A stretch of DNA of 38,941 bases from an uncultured Methylococcaceae bacterium (GCA_903859815.1 CAIOOA010000106.1:1-38941), one strand, 5' to 3'; shown: positions 1 to 7,920, numbered from the stretch's first letter. Made by a program: numbers and translations. Notes: generated by a model from the letters alone, not told the origin.

Positions 1-45
1 ACCGGAGCGTGGAAACGATAAATTTCACATTCAACGGAGACAACC

Positions 46-261
46 ATGGGACAAGCCATTTCTTTTCGAGAAGCATTAGAGGCTGTTGAGACATTATCCA
101 TAGATGAACAAGAAACTCTGGTGGATATTGTGCGAAAACGTTTGATTGAACGCGCTCGCCAGCGTTTAGCGGTTGACATTGAAGAATCGCGATTGGAATT
201 TGCTCAGAAACGTTGTCAGGTGGTATCGGTGGACTCGTTAATGGATGAGCTATTGCAATGA
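46..261 (+). CDS. Putative antitoxin of a type II toxin-antitoxin pair
   Basis: This 71-residue, charged, probably helical protein lies directly before a RelE/YafQ-like toxin gene, overlapping it by 4 bases (ATGA). The small size, position and overlap are what is expected of an antitoxin that binds the toxin and often represses its own promoter. An ACGGAG-like ribosome site stands about 8 bases upstream of the ATG. I recognise no specific DNA-binding fold (ribbon-helix-helix, AbrB or HTH), so the antitoxin family stays open. The role is inferred mainly from the neighbour. Confidence 0.7.
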   Translation: MGQAISFREALEAVETLSIDEQETLVDIVRKRLIERARQRLAVDIEESRLEFAQKRCQVVSVDSLMDELLQ

Positions 262-539
262 AACGGGCGCTAATCCGTTCCAATGCGTTCGTCCGTGCCG
301 CAAATCAGTTGTTAAGAAAAAACCCGCAACTGGCGGGAGACATTCAAACAGCTTTGGTTTTACTATCTGACGATGCCTTCAATCCAAAGTTGAAAACTCA
401 TAATCTCAAAGGCTGTCTTGAAGGTTCATGGGCTTGCAGTGGCGGATACGATTTGAGGATCATCTTCGAGTTTGTGCAGCTTGGTGGTTCTGAAGCTATT
501 CTATTGCAAACTTTGGGTACTCACGATGAAGTATATTAG
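258..539 (+). CDS. RelE/YafQ-like mRNA interferase toxin
   Basis: This 93-residue protein resembles the YafQ branch of the RelE superfamily, ribosome-dependent endoribonucleases that cleave mRNA and arrest growth. Visible family features are the helical N-terminus rich in Arg/Asn, the LKTHNLKG segment near residue 48, the SGGYDLRIIFEF strand near residue 63, and the C-terminal LQTLGTHDEVY, whose His is in the place of the catalytic His of this family. The length is normal. It is translationally coupled to the upstream antitoxin by an ATGA overlap. It appears intact. Confidence 0.85.
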   Translation: MKRALIRSNAFVRAANQLLRKNPQLAGDIQTALVLLSDDAFNPKLKTHNLKGCLEGSWACSGGYDLRIIFEFVQLGGSEAILLQTLGTHDEVY

Positions 540-689
540 CAGGCCCGGATGAGGCATAGCGGAATCCAGGAAACGATAACCTAAAAACTCGGATTAAACT
601 TGCAATGCTCGCGCAGGCTGCTCACGGTGAACACGGTCTGATTGCCTTCCGGTCGGGCTTGTTGCTCGGGGTGAAGGATGAGGGCGTGG
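540..689. repeat. REP-like hairpin and unassigned spacer
   Basis: Bases 544-550 (CCCGGAT) and 564-570 (ATCCAGG) form an imperfect stem of the kind seen in gammaproteobacterial REP elements. The 11-base word GGAAACGATAA at 569-579 also occurs at 11-21, so copies flank the toxin-antitoxin pair. From 580 to about 690 no convincing gene is seen. The reverse strand of roughly 600-690 reads as a protein-like C-terminal segment, but it is too short to identify. Confidence 0.4.
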
Positions 690-990
690 TCGCATCAGGC
701 AAATTGGGAAGGAAAAAGAGTTTTGCGGGAAGTGTGGGTGAGCTATTCAACAGTCCCCTGCACCCCCAACCGTCGATATGGAACGCATTTCTGGCTGGAA
801 ATTCGGCAGAAAAAAACGAACCCGATATGGCAAAACCCTACCAGCCGCTGCTTTTCATGCGATGGGTTATGAGGGCCAATGTGTTAGTATGATACCTTCA
901 CGAAAATTGGTTGTCGTTCACTTGGGCCTTACCCGCAACACCTCGGCTTGGCGGCAAGACCATTTTTTAAACCTAATCCTCGATTGCCTA
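684..990 (+). pseudogene. Remnant of a beta-lactamase-family serine hydrolase (C-terminal part, frameshifted)
   Basis: Two pieces in different reading frames read as consecutive parts of the C-terminus of a class C beta-lactamase-like serine hydrolase. Bases 714-803 encode a segment with WVSYSTVP and RRYGTHFWLEI. Bases 838-981 encode AFHAMGYEGQ, IPSRKLVVVHLGLTR and a closing FLNLIL. In intact family members these segments follow one another in this order. The N-terminal catalytic half with the SxxK serine is absent, so this is a decayed fragment. Identification is from motif recognition and should be tested by a translated search of the two frames. Confidence 0.6.
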
Positions 991-997
991 TCCAGCC

Positions 998-1005
998 TAT
1001 ATAAT
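998..1005 (+). promoter_or_regulatory. Candidate -10 element for the TIGR04073 gene
   Basis: TATATAAT ends 41 bases before the chosen ATG at 1047 and contains a perfect TATAAT at 1000-1005. No good -35 hexamer lies at the normal distance (TTGCCT at 984-989 is too close), so this is only a tentative sigma70-type site. Confidence 0.3.
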
Positions 1006-1046
1006 ATTTGCTAAGGCGCTTGTCACTTGCTTTAAGGAGTCTATCT

Positions 1047-1421
1047 ATGTTGAATAACAAACTAGTATCACTAGCCGCTAGTTTCATTATTTTGTTTTCA
1101 TTGTCAGCCCAAGCAGGAGACAGTGGAATTAGTTATCCCGCCAAAATTGGGGGTAAATTAGGAATTGGTTTGCTCAATACGGTGACAGGCATTGGTGAGA
1201 TACCAAAATCTATGATGGTTGAAACAGCCGATGAAGGAATTGGCATGGGCATGTCATTGGGATTTGTCAAAGGTATGACCAATATGTTGGGCAGGACTCT
1301 GACAGGAATGGTGGATGTGGTGTCATTTCCGATACCCACCAAGCCCATGATTACGCCGCCAGTGATTTTTCAGAATTTCGATCAGGAAACGACTTATGCA
1401 TCAGGTTGGGAAACCTATTGA
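1047..1421 (+). CDS. Exosortase-associated secreted protein, TIGR04073 type
   Basis: This 124-residue protein has an N-terminal signal peptide (hydrophobic residues about 7-22, cleavage probably after SAQA). The mature part contains KLGIGLLNTVTGIGEIPK, a Gly-rich middle and VVSFPIPTKPMITPP, the pattern of the TIGR04073 family found in genomes that have an exosortase/PEP-CTERM system. The molecular function of that family is unknown. The start at 1047 is preferred because AAGGAG lies 7 bases upstream and the signal peptide begins there; an in-frame upstream ATG at 1008 lacks both. The prs genes at 17.9-24.2 kb support the exosortase connection. Confidence 0.75.
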   Translation: MLNNKLVSLAASFIILFSLSAQAGDSGISYPAKIGGKLGIGLLNTVTGIGEIPKSMMVETADEGIGMGMSLGFVKGMTNMLGRTLTGMVDVVSFPIPTKPMITPPVIFQNFDQETTYASGWETY

Positions 1422-1434
1422 CGCAAACCCACTC

Positions 1435-1851
1435 ATGAACCCCCGGTTTTTTTTGCCAATTAGGGTCTATTACGAAGACACCGACTTGGGTGGCGTGGTT
1501 TACCATGCCAACTACTTGAAGTTCTTCGAGCGCGCCCGCACGGAATGTTTGCGTCAATTCGGCTGTGAACTGGAAGAACTCAGGCGATCATCCGGTGTGC
1601 TGTTCGTCGTCAAGTCGATTGATGTGAATTATTTGAAACCTGCCCGTTTTGGCAATGTCCTACTGGTATCGGCCGATGTGTCTGAAATCAAACGGGCAAG
1701 TATGACATTTGCCCAAGAAATCCGACTTGATTCTCCAGAAGGTGATAAATTGTGTGAAGCCAGCATTCGTATAGCCTGCCTGACCGATGGTGAGTTGCGA
1801 CCCACCGCGATTCCTGGCTCTCTTTCGGAATATATCAAAAATGCCATCTGA
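1435..1851 (+). CDS. ybgC: Acyl-CoA thioesterase YbgC, Tol-Pal operon
   Basis: This hot-dog fold thioesterase is the usual first gene of the Tol-Pal operon and hydrolyses short-chain or acyl-ACP-linked thioesters. The signature PIRVYYEDTDLGGVVYHANY lies near the N-terminus and carries the conserved Asp; FFERARTE follows. The length (138 residues) matches the family. I chose ATG 1435 because the family begins only a few residues before the PVRVYYEDTD motif and because it avoids overlap with the previous gene. ATG 1396 in the same frame has an AGGA 8 bases upstream and remains possible. The gene overlaps tolQ by 11 bases. Confidence 0.9.
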   Translation: MNPRFFLPIRVYYEDTDLGGVVYHANYLKFFERARTECLRQFGCELEELRRSSGVLFVVKSIDVNYLKPARFGNVLLVSADVSEIKRASMTFAQEIRLDSPEGDKLCEASIRIACLTDGELRPTAIPGSLSEYIKNAI

Positions 1852-2518
1852 ACTCTCTCTTTTTGTCCTCATCCGGGATGCCAGTACGATTGTGCAAGTC
1901 GTCATGGTCATCCTCATTATTGCGTCGGTTCTTTCATGGGCCTATATTTTTTCTAAATTCAAGGAAATTCGCCGTGCCGTGCAAACCTCAGATGAATTTG
2001 AGGAACGGTTTTGGTCCGGCATTGATCTAGCCGACCTATACCGTCAACTGGCTCATCAGGCTTATCATGCCGAAGGCATAGAAAATATCTTCTTGTCTGG
2101 CTTCAAAGAATTTGCCCGGCTTAGGCAGCAAGCGGGCATCACTCCCGACGCGGTGGTTGAAGCCGCTCAACGCGGGATGAGGGTGGCATTGTCCCGCGAG
2201 TTGGAGCATTTGGACGAGCATCTGCCTTTTTTGGCAACGGTGGGTTCCACCAGTCCTTACATCGGCCTGTTCGGAACAGTTTGGGGCATCATGAATTCAT
2301 TTCGGGCCTTGGGAGCGGCCAAGCAAGCCACTCTGGCAATGGTTGCCCCCGGTATTTCTGAAGCCTTAGTGGCAACGGCGATGGGATTGTTCGCGGCGAT
2401 TCCAGCCGTGATGGCTTACAACCGATATTCCACAGATGTGGGGCGGTTGGCAAACCGTTATGAAGCCTTCACCGAAGAGTTTCTCAGTTTATTGCACCGT
2501 CAGGCACACGCCAAATGA
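1841..2518 (+). CDS. tolQ: Tol-Pal inner-membrane motor protein TolQ
   Basis: TolQ is a MotA/ExbB-like proton-channel subunit which, with TolR, uses the proton gradient to energise TolA during outer-membrane constriction. The 225-residue product has the expected three membrane segments: residues about 15-36, and two near the C-terminal half around FLATVGSTSPYIGLFGTVWGI and LVATAMGLFAAIPAVMAYN. The GTVWGIM segment is characteristic. The start ATG at 1841 gives the canonical short periplasmic N-terminus and lies inside the end of ybgC. Its stop overlaps the tolR start by 4 bases. Confidence 0.97.
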   Translation: MPSELSLFVLIRDASTIVQVVMVILIIASVLSWAYIFSKFKEIRRAVQTSDEFEERFWSGIDLADLYRQLAHQAYHAEGIENIFLSGFKEFARLRQQAGITPDAVVEAAQRGMRVALSRELEHLDEHLPFLATVGSTSPYIGLFGTVWGIMNSFRALGAAKQATLAMVAPGISEALVATAMGLFAAIPAVMAYNRYSTDVGRLANRYEAFTEEFLSLLHRQAHAK

Positions 2519-2952
2519 ATGTGTCTTCCCGAGGTTCACGGTCTAATCGACGCAAACCGATGTCCGAAATCAACGTCGTACCCTATATCGATGTCAGTTT
2601 GGTTCTGCTCGTCATTTTTATGATCACATCCCCATTATTGTTGACGGGTGTGAACGTGGATTTGCCCCGCGCTGAATCCAAAACCATAGAGCCCAGCAAG
2701 GAGCCTCCCGTTGTCGTCACCATTAAGGCCGATGGTGAATTGATGGTTGACACCGGTAACCATTTGGATGTCCCGGTGAATGCCGACACCTTGCGTGATT
2801 TGGTGTTAGCCACAATCAGGGACAAGCCAGGGCTTCCCGTGTTGATTCGAGGCGATAAAGCTGTCGAATATGGCAAGGTCATCACCGTGATGGCATCGCT
2901 GAAGCAGGCGGGTGTGCCGAGTGTGGGCTTGATGACACAACCCGAAAAATGA
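2515..2952 (+). CDS. tolR: Tol-Pal motor protein TolR
   Basis: TolR is the ExbD-like partner of TolQ. The 145-residue protein has a short cytoplasmic N-terminus, one membrane helix (about residues 24-45) starting with INVVPYIDVSLVLLVIFMI, which contains the conserved proton-relay Asp, and a periplasmic domain binding peptidoglycan in the family. It overlaps tolQ (ATGA) and tolA (4 bases), so the three are translationally coupled. Length and motifs are normal. Confidence 0.97.
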   Translation: MNVSSRGSRSNRRKPMSEINVVPYIDVSLVLLVIFMITSPLLLTGVNVDLPRAESKTIEPSKEPPVVVTIKADGELMVDTGNHLDVPVNADTLRDLVLATIRDKPGLPVLIRGDKAVEYGKVITVMASLKQAGVPSVGLMTQPEK

Positions 2953-4310
2953 TGCCGTCACGAAAATCAGGCTTGAGCTGGCCGCTCATTCTTTCGTTAT
3001 TGTTGCATTCCTTGCTCTTTATCGTGTTTGCCTTGAATTTCGACACGAAAAAAGCACCTCCGCCACCGGTTGAAGTTGAATTAATGCAAGCGGTGGTGAT
3101 TGATGAGGCGCAGCTTCGTGCCGAACAGCAAAGGCTCAAGGAACTGGAAGAGGAAAAACAACGCATTGCTGAAGAAAAGCGCCAAGCCGAATTAGCCGCG
3201 CAGCAGAAAGCGCAAGCAGAGTTGGAGGCAAAACGTCAGGCCGAATTGGAAGCCCAACGTGCAGCCGAGGCGGAAGCCGCCCGCAAAGCTGAAGAAGAGG
3301 CCAAACGCGCCGAGGCTGAAGCGAGACAAAAAGCAGAAGAAGAGGCAAAACAACAAGCTGAATTGGTTGCCAAACAGCAAGCCGAGGCGGAAGCCGCCCG
3401 TAAAGCCGAAGAAGAGGCCAAACGCGCCGAGACTGAAGCGAGACAAAAAGCGGAAGAAGAGGCAAAACAACAAGCCGAATTGGCTGCCAAACAACAAGCA
3501 GAGGCGGAAGCTGCCCGTAAAGCCGAGGAAGAGGCCAAACGCGCCGAGGCTGAAGCGAGACAAAAAGCGGAAGAAGAGGCAAAACAACAAGCCGAATTGG
3601 CTACCAAACAACAAGCAGAGGCGGAAGCTGCCCGTAAAGCCGAGGAAGAGGCCAAACGCGCAGAGGCTGAAGCGAGACAAAAAGCAGAAGATGAGGCAAG
3701 GCTTCAGGCGGAATTGGAAGCCAAACGGGAGGCAACCGCCGAAGCGGCGAGGAAAGCAGAGGAAGAAGCTAAACGCCGTGCTGCCGAAGCCAAGCGCAGG
3801 GCAGAAGCCAAACGCAAGGCCGAGGAGAAGAAAATGGCGGCTTTGGAAGCCAAGCGGGAAGCGGAGGCAGAAGCAAGAAAATTATCTGAACAAGAATCTA
3901 AACGGCAGACTGAAGCCGCCGCCCGAAAAAGTGCAGAGGAAGATAAACTGCACCAACAGCAAGCCAAAGAAGGATTGAAGCAGCAATTGGAAGATGAACA
4001 GAAGGCAGAGAAGTCCAAATCCGATGCAGCATCAACGATCAATGAGGCAAGGGCTTGGATATTAAGCCGTATCAAGCCCAAAGTTGAAAGGTTTTCGGCT
4101 AATAGCAGTGGACGGTCTTGTTCGGTCAGGGTGACTGTGCGGTCAGGTGGATACGTTGAAAGTGTCAGCATCACTCAAAGTAGTGGCGATGAAAGCTTTG
4201 ATCGATCCGTAGAATCGGCGGTTTTGAAAGCTTCGCCTTTGCCCTGGCCCGATGACGAAAAAGTAGCCCATGAACTGAGATCGTTTACATTAAATGTCAG
4301 ATCAAGATAG
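2949..4310 (+). CDS. tolA: Tol-Pal protein TolA with tandem-repeat coiled coil
   Basis: TolA spans the periplasm and links the TolQR motor to Pal and TolB. Domain I is the membrane anchor (about residues 12-31), followed by a proline patch (APPPPVEVEL). Domain II, roughly residues 54-350, is an Ala/Glu/Lys/Arg/Gln-rich helix. Domain III, about residues 355-453, is the TonB-like C-terminal domain with RVTVRSGGYVESVSI. The start ATGATG at 2949 overlaps the tolR stop. The length of 453 residues is at the long end for the family because domain II contains internal 39-residue repeats (annotated separately). Confidence 0.95.
   Translation: MMPSRKSGLSWPLILSLLLHSLLFIVFALNFDTKKAPPPPVEVELMQAVVIDEAQLRAEQQRLKELEEEKQRIAEEKRQAELAAQQKAQAELEAKRQAELEAQRAAEAEAARKAEEEAKRAEAEARQKAEEEAKQQAELVAKQQAEAEAARKAEEEAKRAETEARQKAEEEAKQQAELAAKQQAEAEAARKAEEEAKRAEAEARQKAEEEAKQQAELATKQQAEAEAARKAEEEAKRAEAEARQKAEDEARLQAELEAKREATAEAARKAEEEAKRRAAEAKRRAEAKRKAEEKKMAALEAKREAEAEARKLSEQESKRQTEAAARKSAEEDKLHQQQAKEGLKQQLEDEQKAEKSKSDAASTINEARAWILSRIKPKVERFSANSSGRSCSVRVTVRSGGYVESVSITQSSGDESFDRSVESAVLKASPLPWPDDEKVAHELRSFTLNVRSR
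3264..3731 (+). repeat. 117-base tandem repeat within tolA
   Basis: Four near-identical 117-base units (3264-3380, 3381-3497, 3498-3614, 3615-3731) and a diverged continuation encode 39-residue repeats beginning AEAEAARKAEEEAKRAEAEA. Differences between units are mostly single bases; units three and four are the most alike. The repeat lies in the extended coiled-coil domain, so unit gain or loss would change the reach of TolA without breaking the frame. Confidence 0.9.
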
Positions 4311-4321
4311 ATGCCGAGGTA

Positions 4322-5617
4322 ATGAACTCAATGCAATGGAATAAATTCGCAGTATTTTTATGCTTGGTTTTCTTAAGCTTAGCCCATCCGTCCCGTGCCG
4401 AATTGGCAGTGGATGTGACTTTAGGCGTGGATACTGAAATCCCAATCGCCATCGTCCCCTTCGGCGGGATGCAGCCGGGGGAGAATTTAGGTTCCATCAT
4501 AGCCGCAGACTTGCACCGCAGCGGACGGTTTAAGGTGTTGCCTGACTCACAATTGCCTGAGCGACCCCATACCCCCGCTGAGGTGCAGTTTGCTGCATGG
4601 AAGTCAAAGGGTCAGGACAACCTCGTGATAGGCCAAGTGAAGGCAACCGGCACCGACCAATATACAGTTGAATTTGAATTGTTTGATGCGGTGAGGGGCA
4701 GTCAGTTGGCAAATTCCAGCTTGAGCTTCAGTGCTGCCGAGTCGCGTAGAGCCGCCCATCGCATCGCCGATTTGATTTACAAGCAACTGACGGGGGAAGA
4801 GGGTGCCTTTGCCACCCGCATTGCCTATGTCGCCGTTTCGCCAGCTAATGCGGCTAAAGTCCGGCGCTACACGCTCCAAGTCGCCGATGCCGATGGGTTT
4901 AATCCGCAATCGATTATGAGCTCACCAGAACCCATTATGTCTCCAGCATGGTCGCCAGATGGCAAAAAAATTGCTTATGTATCATTTGAAAATAAGCGTT
5001 CGGCGATTTTTGTGCAAAGTTTGACGAGCAAAGATCGAGAGAAGATTTCTGAACAGCCGGGCATCAATGGTGCGCCGGCTTGGTCCCCTGACGGTAAGCA
5101 GTTGGCAATGACCTTGTCTAAGGACGGCAATCCAGAAATCTATATTATGACGCTTGCCAATCGATCATTGCGCCGTGTCACCGATCATTTTGGCATCGAT
5201 ACCGAACCTGCTTGGTCGCGTGATGGCAGTCAGCTTGTGTTCACGTCTGACCGTGGTGGTAAACCTCAACTCTATAGTGTGTCTGTGAATGGAGGCCAGC
5301 CGGAGCGCATTACCCATGAGGGTGATTACAATGCTCGCGGCATGTACTCACCCGATGGCAAAAGCTTATGTCTAGTGCATGGCAACGGGGGCGACTTCCG
5401 TATCGCGGTGCTGGACCTTGCCAGCAAGCAACTGAGGGTCTTGTCGTCAGGGAACCTAGATGAGTCGCCTAGTTTTGCACCCAATGGCGGTATCATCCTT
5501 TACGCATCCCAAAATGGCGAAAAGGAAGTATTATCGACTGTTTCCAGTAACGGCAAAGCCAAAGGTAATCTCCGTACTGCCGGGGGTGAGATGCGCGAAC
5601 CGGCTTGGTCGCCATGA
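4322..5617 (+). CDS. tolB: Tol-Pal periplasmic beta-propeller protein TolB
   Basis: TolB is a soluble periplasmic protein that binds Pal and the TolA C-terminus. The 431-residue product starts with a signal peptide (hydrophobic residues about 9-22, cleavage near SRAELA), then an N-terminal alpha/beta domain (IAIVPFGG, about residues 42-170), then repeated beta-propeller blades marked by PAWSPDGKKIAYVS, PAWSPDGKQLAM, PAWSRDGSQLVF and YSPDGKSL. It ends in PAWSP, as the family does. The start could also be the in-frame ATG at 4331. It lies 11 bases after tolA. Confidence 0.96.
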   Translation: MNSMQWNKFAVFLCLVFLSLAHPSRAELAVDVTLGVDTEIPIAIVPFGGMQPGENLGSIIAADLHRSGRFKVLPDSQLPERPHTPAEVQFAAWKSKGQDNLVIGQVKATGTDQYTVEFELFDAVRGSQLANSSLSFSAAESRRAAHRIADLIYKQLTGEEGAFATRIAYVAVSPANAAKVRRYTLQVADADGFNPQSIMSSPEPIMSPAWSPDGKKIAYVSFENKRSAIFVQSLTSKDREKISEQPGINGAPAWSPDGKQLAMTLSKDGNPEIYIMTLANRSLRRVTDHFGIDTEPAWSRDGSQLVFTSDRGGKPQLYSVSVNGGQPERITHEGDYNARGMYSPDGKSLCLVHGNGGDFRIAVLDLASKQLRVLSSGNLDESPSFAPNGGIILYASQNGEKEVLSTVSSNGKAKGNLRTAGGEMREPAWSP

Positions 5618-5650
5618 GAACGCTGGTTGATAAAGGAAAATCCGTCCTCA

Positions 5651-5670
5651 TTTAAGTCATGTTTAAGTCA
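5651..5670 (+). promoter_or_regulatory. Direct repeat upstream of pal
   Basis: TTTAAGTCA occurs twice, at 5651-5659 and 5662-5670, a period of 11 bases, in the 95-base gap between tolB and pal. Spacing of one helical turn suits a dimeric regulator, but no regulator is known for this motif and it could be chance. Confidence 0.25.
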
Positions 5671-5712
5671 CTTTTCGTAACATTGCCCAACTTAATCTCG
5701 AGAGTCGAATGA

Positions 5713-6252
5713 ATGAAAGTCCTGCAAACCGGAGCAGTTTTGTTGATAGCCGCACTTTTAGCGAGTGGGTGTAGCTCTTCGGGTAGAACCAAAGCTCAAG
5801 GATTTGGTGGCTATGGCACAGGAAGTGACGGACCCGGCAATGGCAATGACGGCTATGCTGCTGGTGGAGCCTATGGGGCTTCGGGTTCGCAGCCAATGGA
5901 TGACCGCTCAGGGCTGTTATCCAAGCGCATCATTTACTTCGTCTATGACAGCAGTGAGGTGCAACCAGAGTATCTGCCGGTCATTGTCAGCCACGCCAAT
6001 TTTTTGGCTGCCAACAAAGGCAAGACGGTCGTGTTGGAAGGCCATGCCGACGAGCGTGGGTCCCCCGAATACAATATCGCCTTAGGCGAGCAACGTGCCC
6101 AGACCGTCGCCAAATTGATGAAACTGCAAGGGGTCAGCGATGCACAGATTCAGATCGTCAGCTTCGGTGAGGAAAAGGCCGCAGTGACTGGACACGACGA
6201 AAATGCTTGGCAGCAAAACCGGCGGGTTGAAATTACCTATTTGGAACATTGA
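5713..6252 (+). CDS. pal: Peptidoglycan-associated lipoprotein Pal
   Basis: Pal anchors the outer membrane to peptidoglycan. The 179-residue precursor has a lipoprotein signal peptide with lipobox LASGC (lipidated Cys 20), a Gly/Asp-rich linker (about residues 25-60), and an OmpA-like domain from about residue 70 with IYFVYDSSEV, LEGHADERGSPEYNIALGEQRA and NRRVEI. These contain the diaminopimelate-binding Asp and Arg of the family. The start is the second of two overlapping ATGs (5713); the one at 5709 is out of frame. Confidence 0.96.
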   Translation: MKVLQTGAVLLIAALLASGCSSSGRTKAQGFGGYGTGSDGPGNGNDGYAAGGAYGASGSQPMDDRSGLLSKRIIYFVYDSSEVQPEYLPVIVSHANFLAANKGKTVVLEGHADERGSPEYNIALGEQRAQTVAKLMKLQGVSDAQIQIVSFGEEKAAVTGHDENAWQQNRRVEITYLEH

Positions 6253-6255
6253 GTT

Positions 6256-7278
6256 ATGATAAAAAAATCCATCACTGCCCTGTTTTTAACTGGGCTATAT
6301 GCTTCGATTGCTTGGTCCGCACCAGGTGATTATGACCCTTCCTATGACCAAGGCGGAGGATACGGCGCGGTTACCTTGGACGAGCGGGTCGGAAAGTTAG
6401 AAAAAAAATTATCTGGCGATAGCCAGACTGAGATGGTCAACCGGTTGGAGCAGTTGCAAACCGATGTCCAAAGGCTACGAGGCGAAGTCGAGGAGTTGAC
6501 CCACCGTTTGGATGCCGCGAAAAAACAAAACAAAGAGCAGTTTCTTGACTTTGAGCGAAGAATACAGGCACTGACACCCGCTACGGCGGTTTCCGAGCAG
6601 CCAGATTCGCCGCCAGAGTCGTCAACGGAGCAAGATCCCGATGCTCAGTCCACCGGCAGCACATTGTCAAGCCAACAAGCGCAGCCGCCTACACCTGTGC
6701 AGACACCTGCCGTCCCGCCGGTGGTTCCGATACCTGTGACACCTCAGCAAACCAGTTCGCCAGTACCGGCACTAGGGACTGCCCCGTTGCCGCAGTCCAC
6801 GGCCCGTCCGCTTGAAGCTCCAAAGCCAGCTACGCCGACTTATGGTGTGCAAACACGTTTGCCGCCACCAATAGCCCCTTCGCCAGACTCAGCGGCTCGT
6901 CAGGCGGCTTATCAAAAGGGTTTCAATTTGATGAAGGAAGGGAAATATGCGGAGGCTATCAAGGAGCTTAAGGGGTTTCTTGCGACTTATCCCAAAGGTG
7001 AATATTCGGACAATGCCACCTATTGGCTGGCAGAAGCCCATTATGTTAACAAAGATTTGCTTGCCGCACGTGAATCATTCCGAAAAGTGGTGAAAGACTA
7101 TCCGCAAGCTGTAAAAGCATCCGATGCGCAACTCAAACTGGGTTATATCGACTATGACACGGGGCAATGGACGGCAGCACATGATAGCCTGGGCGAAGTC
7201 ATTAAACGCTACCCTGATTCCACCGCAGCAAAATTGGCGCAGAAGCGCTTGGACAAAATGAAGCAAGAAGGCCATTGA
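6256..7278 (+). CDS. cpoB: Cell division coordinator CpoB (YbgF)
   Basis: CpoB couples peptidoglycan synthesis with Tol-Pal driven outer-membrane constriction. The 340-residue protein has a signal peptide ending about ASIAWSA, an N-terminal trimerising coiled coil (about residues 42-105), a long Pro/Gln/Ser/Thr-rich linker (about 110-210) and three TPR units (about 212-338) with FNLMKEGKYAEAIKELKGFL, ATYWLAEAHY and AQKRLDKM. The linker makes it longer than the enterobacterial protein (about 263 residues). The gene starts 3 bases after pal and touches queE. Confidence 0.93.
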   Translation: MIKKSITALFLTGLYASIAWSAPGDYDPSYDQGGGYGAVTLDERVGKLEKKLSGDSQTEMVNRLEQLQTDVQRLRGEVEELTHRLDAAKKQNKEQFLDFERRIQALTPATAVSEQPDSPPESSTEQDPDAQSTGSTLSSQQAQPPTPVQTPAVPPVVPIPVTPQQTSSPVPALGTAPLPQSTARPLEAPKPATPTYGVQTRLPPPIAPSPDSAARQAAYQKGFNLMKEGKYAEAIKELKGFLATYPKGEYSDNATYWLAEAHYVNKDLLAARESFRKVVKDYPQAVKASDAQLKLGYIDYDTGQWTAAHDSLGEVIKRYPDSTAAKLAQKRLDKMKQEGH

Positions 7279-7920
7279 TTGGACAAACTGCGGATAACAG
7301 AAATATTCCTGTCCCTACAGGGCGAGTCGCGCTCGGTGGGTTGGCCTACGGTGTTTGTGCGCTTGACTGGTTGCCCCTTGCGATGCGTTTATTGTGACAC
7401 CGCTTACGCCTTCAACGGAGGGGAAAGCAGGACGCTTGACGACATTCTCGAACAAGTTCGCAGTTATCAAACCCGCCATGTCTGTGTCACTGGCGGAGAA
7501 CCCCTCGCTCAACCGGGATGTACCAGGTTGTTGCGAGCCTTGGTCGAGCAAGGCCATGAAGTCTCCTTGGAAACTTCGGGGGCCTTGGATATTGCCAATG
7601 TGGATAAGAGGGTAATCAAGGTGGTTGATTTGAAAACACCATCGTCAGGCGAAGCGGAAAGAAACCTGTACGCCAACATTGAGCATTTGTTTCCCGCAGA
7701 TCAAGTGAAGTTCGTCATCATGAATGAGCTTGACTACCAGTGGTCGGTTGGAATGCTTGAAAAGTTTCGTTTGACCGAGCGTTGCGAAGTATTGTTTTCC
7801 CCTGCCATGGGAGTGCAAGACCCGGCAGAATTGGCGGAAAAAATTCTCGCAGACCGTCTGCCCGTGCGTTTCCAATTACAATTGCATAAGATTCTTTGGG
7901 GCGATGAGCGGGGCAGATAA
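7279..7920 (+). CDS. queE: 7-carboxy-7-deazaguanine synthase QueE
   Basis: QueE is a radical SAM enzyme that converts 6-carboxytetrahydropterin to 7-carboxy-7-deazaguanine in queuosine synthesis. The 213-residue protein carries CPLRCVYC (Cys 32, 36, 39; CX3CX2C) for the iron-sulfur cluster, the Gly-rich VTGGEPLAQ, and the N-terminal EIFLSLQGES substrate segment. Its TTG start immediately follows the cpoB stop; no ATG is suitably placed, and TTG gives exactly the family N-terminus. The link with cpoB is common in proteobacteria; queC and queD are not in the window. Confidence 0.93.
   Translation: MDKLRITEIFLSLQGESRSVGWPTVFVRLTGCPLRCVYCDTAYAFNGGESRTLDDILEQVRSYQTRHVCVTGGEPLAQPGCTRLLRALVEQGHEVSLETSGALDIANVDKRVIKVVDLKTPSSGEAERNLYANIEHLFPADQVKFVIMNELDYQWSVGMLEKFRLTERCEVLFSPAMGVQDPAELAEKILADRLPVRFQLQLHKILWGDERGR

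Noticed and set aside
605-892. A 95-residue open frame
   Set aside because: It overlaps two other frames that show family-like segments of a decayed serine hydrolase; this frame itself has no recognisable features.
3264-3731. Regular repeats that might suggest a CRISPR array
   Set aside because: The 117-base units are contiguous, have no unique spacers and code in frame for the TolA coiled coil.
3136-3978. Long open frames on both strands and in another forward frame over tolA
   Set aside because: They are by-products of the repetitive Ala/Glu/Lys codons; their compositions (Leu/Phe-rich or Lys/Arg/Asn/Pro-rich) are not protein-like and tolA itself is certain.
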